62,824 nucleotides of DNA from Alphaproteobacteria bacterium (GCA_022599575.1 JAHZMA010000104.1:1-62824); one strand, 5' to 3'. Counted from the first letter of the stretch, positions 17,452 through 26,476 are shown. Made by a program: numbers and translations. Notes: generated from the letters alone by a model not told the origin.

Positions 17452-17712
17452 TGGCTTCGCTTTCAAGCTGGCATTCAAGCGCGATATTTTACGCGATGCA
17501 GTGTTTTTGTTAATCACACCCTTCGTGACCCCACGATGCAATTCTGACATCGCTGTTTTGAAAGCCGTTTCTGCTGCCGCCTTATCATCACCAGCATTCG
17601 CTTCAATTGCTTGACGAATAAAAGAACGAATTCTGCTCACCCTTGCGGTATTTCTTGCGCTTTTTGTTAAAGTTTGACGGGCGCGTTTTTTTGCCGATTC
17701 ATGAGTAGCCAT
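17434..17712 (-). CDS. rpsT: 30S ribosomal protein S20
   Basis: Primary 16S rRNA-binding protein of the small subunit. It has 92 residues, slightly longer than the usual 86-88. The typical highly basic start (MATHESAKKRARQT), the SRIRSFIR helix and the NTASRKISRLNA block are visible. The C-terminal tail (LKAKPASTAR) departs from the family consensus and is encoded by one unit of a 25-bp tandem duplication, which may have replaced the original end. It is transcribed alone from a strong promoter about 80 bases upstream and diverges from htpG. Confidence 0.96.
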   Translation of the reverse strand: MATHESAKKRARQTLTKSARNTARVSRIRSFIRQAIEANAGDDKAAAETAFKTAMSELHRGVTKGVINKNTASRKISRLNASLKAKPASTAR

Positions 17713-17797
17713 TGATAGCCTTTCAAAATATAAGAATAATGATTATTAAAACGATAATTAATGCGATATTAAGCCATTTACATCACATAAGTCATCA

Positions 17798-17825
17798 AAT
17801 ATAGAAGATTCTATATAAAAGTCAA
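17798..17825 (-). promoter_or_regulatory. Sigma-70-type promoter for rpsT
   Basis: On the minus strand, TTGACT (17825-17820) and TATATT (17803-17798) are separated by 16 bp. The predicted leader of about 80 bases would leave room for S20 autoregulation, as known in other bacteria. Confidence 0.6.
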
Positions 17826-17873
17826 GCAATTCCACACCTATCACTATCATTTTTAATAAAAATCAGTTAAAAA

Positions 17874-17905
17874 CTTGAAATCATGACACATAATACCTAT
17901 ATCAG
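17874..17905 (+). promoter_or_regulatory. RpoH (sigma-32) heat-shock promoter for htpG
   Basis: CTTG at 17874-17877, an 18-bp gap, then CCTATATCAG at 17896-17905. This fits the published alphaproteobacterial RpoH pattern CTTG-N17/18-CYTATnTnnG at every specified base. Transcription would begin about 30 bases before the htpG start codon. Confidence 0.75.
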
Positions 17906-17943
17906 CTAACATCAAGAGATTTTATATCATTGGGAGACAAACA

Positions 17944-19848
17944 ATGGAAGAAACATTAGAATTCACCGCAGAAACAGGCAAATTACTCAATATTGTTGCC
18001 AATGCGCTTTATTCCGAAAAAGAAGTTTTTGTGCGCGAATTGGTATCCAACGCTTCAGACGCTTGCGATAGATTGCGTTTTGAAGCCATTTCAAAACCTG
18101 ATTTATTAAAAAATCATGGCGGTTTTGCAATTTACATTTTTCCCGATGCGCCCGGCAATCAACTCACCTTCATCGATACTGGCATTGGTATGAATCGCAA
18201 AGATGTGATTGAAAATCTAGGCACAATTGCCCGTTCTGGCACTGGAAAATTTTTAGAAAAGCTTGCCAAAAGCAGTGATAAAGCTAAAAATGATGAAACA
18301 AATCGCTCCAACATGCCCGACATGATAGGGCAGTTTGGTGTTGGTTTTTATTCTGCCCTGATGGTAGCAGATAGTATTGAGCTTAAAAGCCTAAAGGCTG
18401 GCAGTAATAAAATTGTGCGCTGGTTTACCAAAGGCGATGGCAAATATACAATATCTGAACAAGGCGATAAAAAAGATTTTGGCAAAGATTTTGACCTGCC
18501 CCACCCCCTCACCTGTGGCACAATCATCACGCTTAATATGAAAAAACAAGCCGATGAATATTTAGAAAGCAGTCGGCTGAATCACATTGTCCGCACCTAT
18601 GCCAACCATATCAATGTGCCAGTGATTTTGCAAAAAGATAGTGGTGGCAGTGAACAGGTGAATGATTCGGAAGCCTTATGGTTAAAGCCAAAATCAGAAA
18701 TCACGCCTGAAAATTATGAAGATTTTTACCATAGCGAAACCATGCTATTTGATAAAAGCTGGGTGAATATGCACTTTCACGCTGAAGGCATGTTGGATTA
18801 TTACGGCTTGTTATTCATACCATCAAAACGCCCATTTGATTTATTTTATCCTGAAAAAATATCACGCATTAAGCTTTATGTGAAACGGGTTTTTATCACC
18901 GATAATTGCGAATCGCTGATTCCTAACTGGTTGCGTTTCGTGGCAGGGGTGATTGACGCATCAGATATTGACCTTAATATCAGCCGCGAAATGATTCAAT
19001 CAAGTCCCGTTTTAACCAAAATTAAGAATAATATTGTTAAGCGTGTCAGCAATGCGTTAAAATCAAAATTATCAGAAGATATCGATTCTTATCGCGACTT
19101 TTTTACTGAATTTGGCGCAGTTCTAAAAGAGGGTTTATGCGACCCGATGGAAGCACAAAAAACCGAGATTTTACCGCTGATTCTGGCCTATTCGCTTAAA
19201 CAACAAAAACTAATAAGTCTGGATAATTATATTGATAATATGCAAACTGAACAGGATAATATCTATTTCCTCACTGGTGAAAATATCACCCTGATGCAAC
19301 AAAGTCCGCATTTGGAAAATGCTAAAAATAAAGATTATGATGTGTTATTGCTGAACGACCCTGTTGATGAATTTTGGCCAAACCTGATTGGCACATATCG
19401 TGAGAAAAATTTCCTATCGGTGCAATCAAGCGATGATTCGGAAACAGAAGAAGAAATCAAACCGACAGAGAATATGCAAATATTGCTTGACCGTTTTACA
19501 GAATCGCTCAAAGAAAATTTGCAAAATGTTCGCTTAAGCCATCAATTGCAATCAAGCCCCGTGCGCTTGGTGGTTGGCAAAGGCAATTCACCAAGATTAG
19601 AACGTTTGATGCGGGTGCATCGCGCCGAACAAGATAATGTTAATCAGCGCATATTAGAAATCAATCCCAACCATGCGTTAATACAGGCATTGGCAGAAAA
19701 ATCACAATCGCAAGAGACAATTCAAGATGTTGATGATGCCATTTATTTATTGTATGAACAAGCCCGCATGATTGATGGTGATGCGCCATCTGATATTGCC
19801 AATTTTTCACAAAAACTAAATCGGTTGATGGAAAAATCCTATCTTTAA
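17944..19848 (+). CDS. htpG: Molecular chaperone HtpG (bacterial Hsp90)
   Basis: ATP-dependent cytoplasmic chaperone that remodels client proteins under stress. 634 residues, normal length. The N-terminal GHKL ATPase has the family boxes: ELVSNASDACDRLRF, the DTGIGM motif near residue 80, GTIARSGT, and IGQFGVGFYSA near 130. The middle domain has RVFITDNCESLIPNWLRFVAGV, followed by SREMIQ. The C-terminal dimerisation domain is complete. GGGAGA precedes the ATG, and a sigma-32 promoter lies upstream, consistent with heat induction. Confidence 0.97.
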   Translation: MEETLEFTAETGKLLNIVANALYSEKEVFVRELVSNASDACDRLRFEAISKPDLLKNHGGFAIYIFPDAPGNQLTFIDTGIGMNRKDVIENLGTIARSGTGKFLEKLAKSSDKAKNDETNRSNMPDMIGQFGVGFYSALMVADSIELKSLKAGSNKIVRWFTKGDGKYTISEQGDKKDFGKDFDLPHPLTCGTIITLNMKKQADEYLESSRLNHIVRTYANHINVPVILQKDSGGSEQVNDSEALWLKPKSEITPENYEDFYHSETMLFDKSWVNMHFHAEGMLDYYGLLFIPSKRPFDLFYPEKISRIKLYVKRVFITDNCESLIPNWLRFVAGVIDASDIDLNISREMIQSSPVLTKIKNNIVKRVSNALKSKLSEDIDSYRDFFTEFGAVLKEGLCDPMEAQKTEILPLILAYSLKQQKLISLDNYIDNMQTEQDNIYFLTGENITLMQQSPHLENAKNKDYDVLLLNDPVDEFWPNLIGTYREKNFLSVQSSDDSETEEEIKPTENMQILLDRFTESLKENLQNVRLSHQLQSSPVRLVVGKGNSPRLERLMRVHRAEQDNVNQRILEINPNHALIQALAEKSQSQETIQDVDDAIYLLYEQARMIDGDAPSDIANFSQKLNRLMEKSYL

Positions 19849-19863
19849 AAATTCTAATAAAAA

Positions 19864-19872
19864 TGCTATAAT
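19864..19872 (+). promoter_or_regulatory. Extended -10 promoter for hisG
   Basis: TGCTATAAT at 19864-19872 lies within the same 16-base block seen at 3106-3121. No convincing -35 is present. Transcription would begin near 19879, about 24 bases before the hisG ATG. Confidence 0.45.
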
Positions 19873-19902
19873 TCTATCGCTTGGTAAATTGAGTGCAAAA
19901 TT

Positions 19903-20601
19903 ATGAATTATACCCTCTCGCATCATCGTCCACAGAATCATGCTGTTTTTTCATCTTATGAAAAATTGGTGATTGCCTTGCCACGTGGCAGAATTGCCAA
20001 ACAATTAGCCCCTATTTTTAAGCAGGCAGGCATCACCCCCGAAGCAGAGTTTTTTGAAAATAACAGTCGCAAACTGCGCTTTTCTGCCAATGATGGCGCG
20101 CTAGAATTATTGCAAGTGCGCGCTTTTGATGTTGCCACCTATGTGATGGGTGGGGCGGCACATATTGGTATTGTTGGCAGTGATATTCTATTAGAACATG
20201 GCAATCAAAATATCTACTCACCCGTTAATCTGGATATTGGGCATTGCCGCCTTGTATTGGCGGGCTTTCAAACTGAAACCGACCCTTTTGAACAATCACG
20301 GATTCGAATTGCCAGCAAATATCCTAATAGCACCCGCGATTATTTTGCCAAATGCGGAATGCAGGCTGAAATTATTAAACTCAACGGCGCGATAGAAATT
20401 GCCCCACATTTAGGGCTTGCCGATTATATTGTTGATTTGGTTTCAACGGGCAATACTTTGCGCGCCAATCAATTGGTGGAAATCAAAACACTGGCTGATA
20501 TTTCCACCCGTCTGATTGTTAATGCGATGGCGTGGAAAACCCGCTATCAAGATATTATGCCTTGGGTCAACCGCTTTGAGGAGATTTGTCATGCCTCTTA
20601 A
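19903..20601 (+). CDS. hisG: ATP phosphoribosyltransferase, short form
   Basis: First committed step of histidine synthesis: ATP plus PRPP gives phosphoribosyl-ATP. The 232-residue protein lacks the C-terminal regulatory domain, so it is the short form, which in known systems needs HisZ for activity and feedback control; hisZ is not in the window. Visible motifs are the LPRGRIA start region and a PRPP-loop-like segment, DYIVDLVSTGNTLRANQL near 160-178. The first 25 residues or so (HHRPQNHAVFSSYEK) extend beyond the usual start; an internal start is possible but no better ribosome site is evident. The stop overlaps hisD by 11 bases. Confidence 0.93.
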   Translation: MNYTLSHHRPQNHAVFSSYEKLVIALPRGRIAKQLAPIFKQAGITPEAEFFENNSRKLRFSANDGALELLQVRAFDVATYVMGGAAHIGIVGSDILLEHGNQNIYSPVNLDIGHCRLVLAGFQTETDPFEQSRIRIASKYPNSTRDYFAKCGMQAEIIKLNGAIEIAPHLGLADYIVDLVSTGNTLRANQLVEIKTLADISTRLIVNAMAWKTRYQDIMPWVNRFEEICHAS

Positions 20602-21886
20602 ACTCAATAGTTCTGATAATAATTTCGACCAAAATTTTACCAATTTTTTAAATATTAAGCGCGATGAAGAAAAAAATGTTGATGATGAGGTGCGGGAAAT
20701 TATCAGGCAAGTGCGCGATAAGGGCGATGAAGCGCTCAAAGATTACACCAAAAAATTTGATAATTGGAATGCCGAATCACTGAAAGTCGCCCCCGAAAAA
20801 TTACAGCAATCTTATGAAACATGCAATCGGCATTATGTGCAAGCAATGCAAATGGCAGTGCAACGGGTTACAGATTTTCATCAAAAAACCTATCCCGAAG
20901 GCTTCGCCTATCAAGATGAAGAAGGTTTACGTTTAGGCATGCGCTATACCCCAATTGAACGGGTGGGGGTGTATATACCGGGCGGAAAAGCGGCTTATCT
21001 TTCTTCTGCCTATATGTCGATTGTGCCAGCGAAAGTTGCAGGGGTCAATCATATCACCGCTGTTGTACCACATATGAATGGCGAATGTAATGCAATGTTG
21101 CTAGCCACTTTGCACCATTTGGGCGTGACTGACGTTTGGGCGATTGGCGGCGCACAAGCGATTGCCGCCCTTGCCTATGGCACAGAATCTATCACAGCTG
21201 TTGATATGATTGCAGGTCCCGGTAATATTTATGTGGCAACAGCTAAAAAACAGCTTTATGGCAAGGTGGGCATTGATATGATTGCTGGCCCAAGCGAAAT
21301 TTTAGTATTAAGCGATTCCACAACCAACCCTAAATGGACAGCCCTTGATTTATTGGCACAAGCCGAACATGACCCGATGGCGCAATCGGTTTTAATCAGC
21401 ACCGAACAAGACCATATTGATGCGGTATTGGCTGAAATGGCGCAAATGCTGCCCACATTGTCACGGCGCGATATTATTGAAAAAAGCTGGAAAAATTACG
21501 GTGCGGTGATTAAGGTGAAAGATTGGGACGAGGCGATAATATATGTCAATAAAATCGCACCTGAACATTTGCAAATTTCATTAAAAGAAGCCTATGATTT
21601 TGCCCATCACGTCAAACATGCAGGCGCGATTTTTATTGGTAAGAATAGCTGTGGTGCGATGAGCGACTATAGTGCTGGCCCATCACATGTTTTGCCTACC
21701 AACCATAGTGCGCGTTTTGCATCGGTGCTTTCCACGCAAAATTTCCTCAAGCGCACCTCCATCTTGGAATGTTCCGAAGAAGCACTGATTCATTTAAGCG
21801 AGAATACCGCAACCCTTGCCGAAATAGAAAATTTAGACGCGCATAAGAAATCAATGGAAATTAGGCTAGAATCTTTAGGAAGCTGA
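20591..21886 (+). CDS. hisD: Histidinol dehydrogenase
   Basis: Zinc enzyme performing the last two oxidations of histidine synthesis (L-histidinol to L-histidine, NAD-dependent). 431 residues from the ATG at 20591, which has GAGGAG eight bases upstream; a longer frame from 20516 lies inside hisG and is not needed. Family motifs are present: VGVYIPGGKAAYLSSAYMS, IAGPGNIYVATAKK, AGPSEILVL, LAQAEHDPMAQS with metal and catalytic residues, and SAGPSHVLPT near residue 360. It overlaps hisG and is followed two bases later by the UPF0262 gene, the usual alphaproteobacterial order. Confidence 0.96.
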   Translation: MPLKLNSSDNNFDQNFTNFLNIKRDEEKNVDDEVREIIRQVRDKGDEALKDYTKKFDNWNAESLKVAPEKLQQSYETCNRHYVQAMQMAVQRVTDFHQKTYPEGFAYQDEEGLRLGMRYTPIERVGVYIPGGKAAYLSSAYMSIVPAKVAGVNHITAVVPHMNGECNAMLLATLHHLGVTDVWAIGGAQAIAALAYGTESITAVDMIAGPGNIYVATAKKQLYGKVGIDMIAGPSEILVLSDSTTNPKWTALDLLAQAEHDPMAQSVLISTEQDHIDAVLAEMAQMLPTLSRRDIIEKSWKNYGAVIKVKDWDEAIIYVNKIAPEHLQISLKEAYDFAHHVKHAGAIFIGKNSCGAMSDYSAGPSHVLPTNHSARFASVLSTQNFLKRTSILECSEEALIHLSENTATLAEIENLDAHKKSMEIRLESLGS

Positions 21887-21888
21887 TA

Positions 21889-22377
21889 ATGTCCACCATC
21901 AAAGCCATTACATTAGATGAAAAAATCATTTGCACGATTCCTGAGGTGCAAAATGAAAAACGGCAGGCATTGCACGATATTATTGCCAAAAATCACTTCA
22001 TGCCCGATAATGATATTTTTGGTGACGGACCTTATGATTTGCATCTTTCCATTGTTAATGACCGCGACCTTGCTTTCACCTTAAATGACCCCGACAGCCA
22101 AGAAAAATTGGGTACGATTATTTTGCGTTTAAGCGCGTTTCGTAAAATTGTGCGCGATTATTTTCAAATCGCTGAAAGTCATTTTGGCGCAGTGAAAGCG
22201 CGGTCGATTGCCAATATAGAAACCATTGATATGGCACGGCGCGCCATTCATAATGAAGGTGCTGAGATTTTACAGCAAGCCTTACAAAGCAAAAATGTAG
22301 CGACTGATACCGATACATCACGGCTGTTATTCACTCTTATTTGTGTGTTGCATTTTAGACAAGAAAGAAGGTCATGA
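21889..22377 (+). CDS. UPF0262 family protein
   Basis: 162 residues of the alphaproteobacterial UPF0262 family, which has no established function. Recognisable parts are the LDEKII start, the FGDGPYDLHLSI-x-D-RDL block, LSAFRKIVRDYF and the IDMARRAIHNEGAEIL helix. It sits between hisD and a small phosphatase with a four-base ATGA overlap, a conserved arrangement in this class. No signal peptide or membrane segment. Confidence 0.9.
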   Translation: MSTIKAITLDEKIICTIPEVQNEKRQALHDIIAKNHFMPDNDIFGDGPYDLHLSIVNDRDLAFTLNDPDSQEKLGTIILRLSAFRKIVRDYFQIAESHFGAVKARSIANIETIDMARRAIHNEGAEILQQALQSKNVATDTDTSRLLFTLICVLHFRQERRS

Positions 22378-22850
22378 CAATTAATTCGATATTATTTTGC
22401 TGTGATTATAACGCATCGCGCTCAGCAATGGCGGAGGGCATTATCCGCGAATGGTATGAAGGCAAATTAAAGGTTGCTTCGGCGGGTTTAAGCGATGATC
22501 AGCTGGTAAATGGTTATGCTGTCAGCGCAATGGCTGAAATGGATATTGATATTTCAAATCATCAGGCACAGCTGATTAAATCGCTGAATGATACGCCTTT
22601 TGATATTGTGGTTAGCCTTACCAAATCTTCTAATTTAGAGGCGCAAAAATTATCATGGGCAAATAATACCATCATTGAACATTGGGATATTGCTAGCCCT
22701 ATCGATCATAATTTATCACGCGAACAACAGCTGGATAATTTTCGTAAAACCCGTGATATATTAATGAAGCTGATATTGGCACGCTTTCCTCTGCCACTGA
22801 CTGATGACGATTCTGATTATCTGCATCACTATTTTGAACAGATGGAATAA
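22374..22850 (+). CDS. Low-molecular-weight protein tyrosine phosphatase family
   Basis: 158 residues with the LMW-PTP/arsenate reductase-like fold. The N-terminal phosphate loop C-x5-R is seen as CDYNASRS, following a strand of hydrophobic residues. The general-acid loop near residue 100 reads WDIASPID. Physiological substrate unknown; dephosphorylation of protein tyrosine or a small metabolite is plausible. It overlaps UPF0262 and maf at both ends, so it is translated from the same mRNA. In related genomes infA usually comes next; here maf follows directly. Confidence 0.85.
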   Translation: MTINSILFCCDYNASRSAMAEGIIREWYEGKLKVASAGLSDDQLVNGYAVSAMAEMDIDISNHQAQLIKSLNDTPFDIVVSLTKSSNLEAQKLSWANNTIIEHWDIASPIDHNLSREQQLDNFRKTRDILMKLILARFPLPLTDDDSDYLHHYFEQME

Positions 22851-23422
22851 TGGCATTAATTCTTGCCAGCGCATCATCGATGCGACAAAAATTACTCGCG
22901 CAAATTGGCGTCACTCCTGACGAAATTTACCCCTGCCATATTGATGAAACGCCGCACAAAAACGAGCAACCGCGCCAATATGCAATAAGAATGGCATATG
23001 AAAAAGCCATGAAAGCAAGCGAGATGTTTGCAGAAAAAAATGCCTCTATCCTCACGGGCGATACTGTTATCACGTGTGGCAGACGCATTTTAGGAAAACC
23101 CGCTGATGAAGCGCAAGCCTATGCCTGTTTGCAATTATTATCGGGACGCGCTCATCGTTGCTATTGTGCAGTTTGTTTGATTGATAATAATGGCAAAATC
23201 AGTCGACGCATTAATCTCACCCGTATTGTGTTTAAGAATCTATCGGCCGATGAAATCACGCAATATCTTGCGAGCGGGCAATGGCAAGGGCGTGCGGGTG
23301 GCTATCATATTTATGGTATGGCACAAAAATTTATCATCAAATTAAATGGTTCTGCCAGTGCTGTTGCGGGCTTGCCGCTTTATGAGACGGCACAATTGCT
23401 ACGTGGGCATAATTTATTATAA
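22850..23422 (+). CDS. maf: Maf-family nucleoside triphosphate pyrophosphatase
   Basis: Hydrolyses non-canonical or canonical nucleoside triphosphates to monophosphates, a housekeeping role linked to septum control. 190 residues. Visible motifs are ILASASSMRQKLL, the DET-P-x4-QPRQYAIRMAYEKA block, TGDTVI, which differs from the more usual GADT, and the C-terminal GKAGGY-like GRAGGYHIYG. It overlaps the phosphatase gene by one base, and the RNase E/G gene follows two bases later. Confidence 0.9.
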   Translation: MALILASASSMRQKLLAQIGVTPDEIYPCHIDETPHKNEQPRQYAIRMAYEKAMKASEMFAEKNASILTGDTVITCGRRILGKPADEAQAYACLQLLSGRAHRCYCAVCLIDNNGKISRRINLTRIVFKNLSADEITQYLASGQWQGRAGGYHIYGMAQKFIIKLNGSASAVAGLPLYETAQLLRGHNLL

Positions 23423-23424
23423 TA

Positions 23425-24504
23425 ATGAGCAGCAACAATAATAATGGCTTAATCGCTTGGTGCCAAAAAACACCATCTGGGGCAAAAATCACCATCACCG
23501 ATAGCAAAAAATACGCGCTTAAATTATTCAATCACACCGAAACTGATACAAGCAAATTGAGTGGTTTACAAGGCGCGATTTATTATGGTGTGATTGAAAA
23601 GACCAACATTAACGGCACATTCATTAAAGCAGGTGAACAGAATCTTTACGCCCGTGCCAGAAAAACCGATAGAATCGGTAAAACAGAATTATGGCAAATT
23701 CAAAAATCTGGTGATCGGCATAAATTACCGCGTTGTCGCCGTCATTTTCGCCTTGAAAATTACTATTTCAGCTATCATCAACAGATGAAAAATGATGCCA
23801 CTATTAATAATGAGGCTTTGCAAAAAGCACGCAAAACATTTATATCATCATACCCAACAGCCGATATATTACAATTAAAACAGACGGGCATTGCGACAGA
23901 TGTTACCCAATTAAAACCCCATGCCGATTCGTTGCTTGCCCAAATAGAAACTCTCACTACAGGGCAACATCATAAGGGGTTGGTGAAACCACCGCCCTCT
24001 ATGTTACAGCAAGCCCTCACCTACCCTATCACCAGCATCATTGCCAATGATAATATCAGCAAGCTTTATGTTAATCACCAGCTGAATAATTTGCTGAATA
24101 ATTTACCGATAAATATTGCCATTGATGACGAAGCCGAACATATCATTGCACAGGCAGGAGCGATTTGCGCTGATGATATTATCAACACACAAAAAGCAAC
24201 ATTGGTTTATCAACAAACCCAAACTTGCCATCTGATTGATATTAACAGCGCACATTCCAATCAGCCACCCAAGCAACTGAATCTTGCATTACTGAAAGAT
24301 TTATGGCAATTAATTTATCTTAAAAATCTGAGCGGTATTATTGTGATTGATTTTATCAGTATGAGCAATAAAAATGACCGCCAAATGTTGCATGATGCGC
24401 TGATAAAGCAGGTAAAACAATTAGCCGCATTATTGCAAAAGCCTGCCCCGATGATACATGGCTGGACACGGGCGGGATTATATGAAATAACAATCAGCGA
24501 GTAA
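23425..24504 (+). CDS. Short ribonuclease E/G family protein
   Basis: 359 residues, much shorter than RNase G (about 490) or RNase E. The N-terminal S1-like region is recognisable (GAIYYGVIEK...GTFIKAG) but divergent. The Mg-ligand motifs of the DNase-I-like domain remain: HLIDINSA and IIVIDFISM, equivalent to Asp303 and Asp346 of E. coli RNase E. The zinc-link cysteines and small domain that allow tetramer formation are missing. Its place after maf fits the alphaproteobacterial order, where the copy there is often a reduced RNase G-like protein. Start ATG overlaps the end of maf closely. Endonuclease activity is plausible, assembly state uncertain. Confidence 0.82.
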   Translation: MSSNNNNGLIAWCQKTPSGAKITITDSKKYALKLFNHTETDTSKLSGLQGAIYYGVIEKTNINGTFIKAGEQNLYARARKTDRIGKTELWQIQKSGDRHKLPRCRRHFRLENYYFSYHQQMKNDATINNEALQKARKTFISSYPTADILQLKQTGIATDVTQLKPHADSLLAQIETLTTGQHHKGLVKPPPSMLQQALTYPITSIIANDNISKLYVNHQLNNLLNNLPINIAIDDEAEHIIAQAGAICADDIINTQKATLVYQQTQTCHLIDINSAHSNQPPKQLNLALLKDLWQLIYLKNLSGIIVIDFISMSNKNDRQMLHDALIKQVKQLAALLQKPAPMIHGWTRAGLYEITISE

Positions 24505-24522
24505 GGCAAATATAGGTAAATC

Positions 24523-25059
24523 ATGAATTATTTTGACAAAATAGCAACATATTTTCAGCAATTAAGCGCGCAACATCAGAAAATTGATGACATCGCCCTC
24601 TTTATCAAGCAGCGAATCACACAAGGCAGTTGCATCTTTTTCTGTGGCAATGGTGGTTCGGCGGCTGATAGCCAGCATCTGGCGGCAGAATTTATCGGGC
24701 GTTACAAAAAGGAACGCCGCGCTTTGCCCGCAATTGCGCTGACTGTTGATAGTTCCGCCCTCACCGCCATCGGCAATGATTATGGGTTTAACGATATTTT
24801 TGCACGGCAATTAAGCGGTTTAGGCAAAAAAGATGATGTGCTGATTGCTATCTCTACCAGCGGTAACAGCAAGAATGTGTTAGAAGCGATTAAGACTGCC
24901 AAGCAAATTGGCGTTACCAGCATTGGGCTTACGGGTAGTTTGGGGGGTGAAATGGCAGAAATATGCGATTATTGTATCAAAGTGCCATCAAATGAAACCA
25001 ACCATATTCAAGAGATGCACATTGCTATCGGGCATTATATTTGCGGTATTTGCGATTAA
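24523..25059 (+). CDS. gmhA: Phosphoheptose isomerase
   Basis: Converts sedoheptulose 7-phosphate to D-glycero-D-manno-heptose 7-phosphate for LPS inner core. 178 residues with a single SIS domain. Motifs: CGNGGSAADSQHLAAE (Ser and catalytic Glu), STSGNSKNV (phosphate loop) and the C-terminal ETNHIQEMHIAIGH with the catalytic His. The related DnaA-binding protein DiaA shares this fold, but the intact catalytic Glu and His favour GmhA. It starts 18 bases after the RNase gene and converges on the HAD nucleotidase gene. Confidence 0.9.
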   Translation: MNYFDKIATYFQQLSAQHQKIDDIALFIKQRITQGSCIFFCGNGGSAADSQHLAAEFIGRYKKERRALPAIALTVDSSALTAIGNDYGFNDIFARQLSGLGKKDDVLIAISTSGNSKNVLEAIKTAKQIGVTSIGLTGSLGGEMAEICDYCIKVPSNETNHIQEMHIAIGHYICGICD

Positions 25060-25081
25060 TATTTTAATGGACGCATATTGC

Positions 25082-25753
25082 CTAACGCATCAACACCGCA
25101 TCTAAAAAATCGCATAGATTGTCAACCTTATGGTCAATATAGCTATCAAGCGCGCCATCATCTTCAAAATCAGTTTTCATCAGCACCGTTTTCATGCCTA
25201 ATTTTGATGCAGGCACAAGATTTTTATCAATATCATCAAGCATAATCGCATGATTGGCATCACTAATATCCAGCTTCTGTACCATCATATCATAAATATG
25301 TGGCTGGGGTTTAGGAATGTAACCTGCTTGTTGAATATCAAAAATACCATCGAATAAATCGGTAATCCCGATTTGCTTTAAGGTGCTGATGGCGTGCTGA
25401 TATGGGCCATTGGTGAACACAAATTTTTTACCCTCAAGCGCCTGTAATTGCTGATTTAAAAGTTTGTTTTCAGGTATCACCCCATAATCAATTTCATGGG
25501 TATATTGCAAATATTCGTCGGGGTCAATATCATATTTTTGTTGCAAGCCATGCAATGTAGTGCCATGAAAATGAAAGAGTTGCTTTTGCAAATCACGCGC
25601 TTCAGCAAACGGCAATTTCAATTTTTCAGCAATATATTGCGTCATTTTTTTATCAACCTGCTCAAACAAATTACAATCATGCGGATAAAGCGTGTTATCC
25701 AAATCAAACACCCAATATTTTATTTGCTGTAAATCGCTAATAATTGACATCAA
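25082..25753 (-). CDS. HAD-family pyrimidine 5'-nucleotidase (Sdt1/SSM1-like)
   Basis: 223 residues of HAD subfamily IA. Motif I is FDLDNTLYP with the nucleophile Asp and acid Asp, motif II is FTNG, motif III includes the KPQPHIYD Lys and motif IV is MLDDIDKN. The LYP start and spacing match Sdt1-type nucleotidases, which release phosphate from pyrimidine monophosphates. It overlaps the DsbA-like gene by four bases (ATGA). In alphaproteobacteria these proteins commonly sit near the arg/dap genes, as here. Confidence 0.87.
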   Translation of the reverse strand: MMSIISDLQQIKYWVFDLDNTLYPHDCNLFEQVDKKMTQYIAEKLKLPFAEARDLQKQLFHFHGTTLHGLQQKYDIDPDEYLQYTHEIDYGVIPENKLLNQQLQALEGKKFVFTNGPYQHAISTLKQIGITDLFDGIFDIQQAGYIPKPQPHIYDMMVQKLDISDANHAIMLDDIDKNLVPASKLGMKTVLMKTDFEDDGALDSYIDHKVDNLCDFLDAVLMR

Positions 25754-26454
25754 TATTGTTGCTGTTTCAGCAATGTGCCAAAACGATTATCCTGCTGAGA
25801 GGTGGTGGCAGTTTCATAAAGCAAATCAAGCATTGCCTCGTAACCTTTTTGACTTTGCGCGCCAAATAACGAGTAATCGCGTCCAAAATTATAGCAAGGA
25901 ATGCCCGTTACCCCTGCATTGCTGCCATGCAATAAATCTTGTTCTATCAACCTATCCCACGCATCTTCGGTTTTATCGCTAATCACCTTATGATAATTAA
26001 AGCCAGTATAAGTTTCAATCGCTTCTTCATTATCCAGCACCCTGCCTTGCAAGATAATATGATAAAACGCGCTATCTAAAAAGCAATGTAATTGTCGCTC
26101 GCGATGCCGTAATGCCTGCAACATTCGATGTAATAATCGGGTGTTAAAAACATATTTGATATTATCAAAATTAACATCTATGCCCGAATCAATTCCAGCT
26201 TGGGTAACAACCCGCATCCATTCATTTGCCGATGCCTTATCACCAAATCGTTCTGCCATATAATCAGCCAGCGTTAATGGCTCTTCAATTTCAGCATTCA
26301 ACTCATAACAACGATAATGTAATTGCGGTAATAATTTATCAGCCGATATATTGCCAACCGCCTGCAATAAATTATGCCAACCGATATAGCACCATGGGCA
26401 GGTAAAATCCAAATAAAGCGTGATATGCTCTTGATATTTACCAACAATACTCAT
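25750..26454 (-). CDS. DsbA-family oxidoreductase (FrnE-like)
   Basis: 234 residues with a thioredoxin fold carrying a helical insert. The redox motif is CPWC near residue 19 (LDFTCPWCYIGW). The middle region (about 60-160) is helical, with NTRLLHRMLQALRHR. The GVTGIPCYNF segment near 190 contains the cis-Pro loop. No signal peptide, so it acts in the cytoplasm, as FrnE-like proteins do. It probably handles thiol-disulfide exchange under stress; substrate unknown. Co-transcribed with the nucleotidase. Confidence 0.85.
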   Translation of the reverse strand: MSIVGKYQEHITLYLDFTCPWCYIGWHNLLQAVGNISADKLLPQLHYRCYELNAEIEEPLTLADYMAERFGDKASANEWMRVVTQAGIDSGIDVNFDNIKYVFNTRLLHRMLQALRHRERQLHCFLDSAFYHIILQGRVLDNEEAIETYTGFNYHKVISDKTEDAWDRLIEQDLLHGSNAGVTGIPCYNFGRDYSLFGAQSQKGYEAMLDLLYETATTSQQDNRFGTLLKQQQY

Positions 26455-26476
26455 AATGCCATCCCCTTTTTATTAT

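Noticed and set aside
17735-17747. AATAATGATTATT palindrome in the rpsT leader as a Fur box
   Set aside because: Short, A/T-only symmetry is expected by chance here, and iron control of S20 is not expected.
20516-20590. Longer hisD start
   Set aside because: The extension lies in hisG, and ATG 20591 has a strong ribosome site.
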